Positions 4,804-5,192 of a DNA stretch of 5,192 nt are shown one piece after another. The translations under genes and the position numbers were made by a program. The stretch comes from Verrucomicrobiota bacterium (GTDB lineage Bacteria; Verrucomicrobiota; Verrucomicrobiia; Chthoniobacterales; UBA10450). Every line of letters starts with the position of its first letter. The stretch's first letter is position 1. Location: the NCBI GenBank assembly GCA_003221375.1, contig QHRI01000202.1:1-5192 (forward strand), written 5' to 3'. A model generated the notes under the pieces. That model did no database searches. It had not been told where the DNA came from and worked only from the letters and a program-made list of their open reading frames with translations.

Positions 4804-4826
4804 CCAGCGCTGCTTGGTCGTTAGGC
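4798..4826 (+). repeat. Very short attC-like site, 29 bp
   Basis: CCCTAAC (4798-4804) carries the previous stop and pairs through CCTAAC with GTTAGG in the perfect core GTTAGGC (4820-4826). The 15 bases between them, CAGCGCTGCTTGGTC, begin like family A (TAACCAGGCG(A/C)TGC), one G shorter. Normal attC sites are longer (about 57-141 bp), so this looks like a site that lost its middle. Both outer cores are the best matched pair in the window. Confidence 0.6.
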
Positions 4827-4854
4827 ATTGACGCGTTACGTCGGGACAAACACG

Positions 4855-5172
4855 ATGCCAAACACTGATTCTCGCGTAACCATCCACATGGCAGCGAGCT
4901 TCGACGGCTTCATCGCTCGAAAGGACGGGCGCGTCGACTGCCTCGAAACCTTGGACGAATTCGCAGGCGGGAACACCCTGGATCCGCGATTCGTCGAGGC
5001 CTTCCTCAAGACGATCGACTGCTACGTAATGGGGTCGCGAACCTATGAGACCGCGTTGAGTTTTGACGCCAAAAGGTTGGGTTGGGCGTACGGCGACAAA
5101 CCCACCTTCGTTCTCACTAGTCGTGATCTGCCGCGAACCCGGGATACCGTCGAGTTCTTGGATGCGGTGTAG
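4855..5172 (+). CDS. RibD C-terminal/DHFR-family protein, truncated
   Basis: The 105-residue product is the N-terminal part of the dihydrofolate reductase-like family (RibD C-terminal fold), whose members are usually about 170-190 residues and bind NADPH. Visible family features are RVTIHMAASFDGFIARKDG (7-25), a long linker with LDPRFVEAFLKTIDCYVMGS (42-61), RTYE (62-65), WAYGDKPTFVLTSRDLPRTR and DTVEF. The frame stops at TAG 5170-5172, about half way. The downstream glycine-rich cofactor motif is found in another frame, as the next entry describes, so an internal deletion has occurred. ATG 4855 is preferred because it starts a few residues before the first strand. TTG 4828 in frame lies just after the GTTAGGC core and is less likely. 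The product as read would lack the second half of the fold and is probably non-functional. Substrate is unknown; these proteins are often only distantly related to true DHFR. Confidence 0.82.
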   Translation: MPNTDSRVTIHMAASFDGFIARKDGRVDCLETLDEFAGGNTLDPRFVEAFLKTIDCYVMGSRTYETALSFDAKRLGWAYGDKPTFVLTSRDLPRTRDTVEFLDAV

Positions 5173-5192
5173 CTTCCGGCGAATGCCTTCGT
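5154..5192 (+). pseudogene. Displaced middle segment of the DHFR-family gene
   Basis: From GTT at 5154 to the window's end the second forward frame reads VLGCGVASGECLR. This resembles the family segment VxGGGxLxGECLRLGL, which normally lies about 20 residues after DTVEF. Here it overlaps the DTVEF codons' end, so around 60-70 bases are missing and the frame has changed. The rest of the gene would lie beyond 5192. Confidence 0.65.

Noticed and set aside
4448..4831. Forward 127-codon frame within the DUF3828-like gene
   Set aside because: Alternative-frame shadow rich in Arg, Ser and Cys; the other frame has a signal peptide and conserved motif.

Overview
The window looks like a stretch of a gene-cassette array, most likely a sedentary chromosomal integron of an environmental proteobacterium. 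All credible genes are on the + strand. They are short, functionally unrelated and mostly promoterless in appearance. They are separated by attC-like DNA that begins with an inverse core of the type RYYYAAC. In five cases the gene's TAA stop (or, for the beta-lactamase, the stop of the restored frame) lies inside that core, counting matches with one mismatch. No integrase, attI, transposase, tRNA or CRISPR array is visible, so the integron reading rests on the sites and the gene layout. A gammaproteobacterial host is suggested by the carbonic anhydrase (very close in layout to E. coli Can) and the class C beta-lactamase; this is an inference only.

Layout: 1-160 holds the likely tail of an upstream gene, two overlapping small hairpins, and a long imperfect hairpin next to a GTTAGGT core. 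161-757 is a beta-carbonic anhydrase. 836-1960 is a class C beta-lactamase whose last part (to 2049) is displaced by a one-base frameshift. 2186-2581 is a MAPEG-family membrane protein. 2744-3199 is an AHSA1/SRPBCC protein and 3275-3790 a four-helix membrane protein resembling DUF1772. 3833-4093 is a small putative lipoprotein. 4094-4335 is a structured non-coding stretch. 4336-4803 is a secreted DUF3828-like protein. 4855-5172 is the front part of a RibD/DHFR-family protein broken by an internal deletion and frameshift; its next conserved motif reappears in another frame at the window's edge.

The intergenic sites fall into two sequence families. Family A (starting near 778, 2044, 3785 and 4798) shares TAACCAGGCG(A/C)TGC with small variations. 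Family B (2599 and 4095) shares its left arm plus a 29-bp block with 27 identities. The genes do not form a pathway. They look like independently acquired cargo: CO2/bicarbonate conversion, beta-lactam hydrolysis, detoxification-like membrane proteins and ligand-binding proteins. Two of the eight full genes are broken by indels. That suggests either decay of unselected cassettes or indel errors in the assembly.
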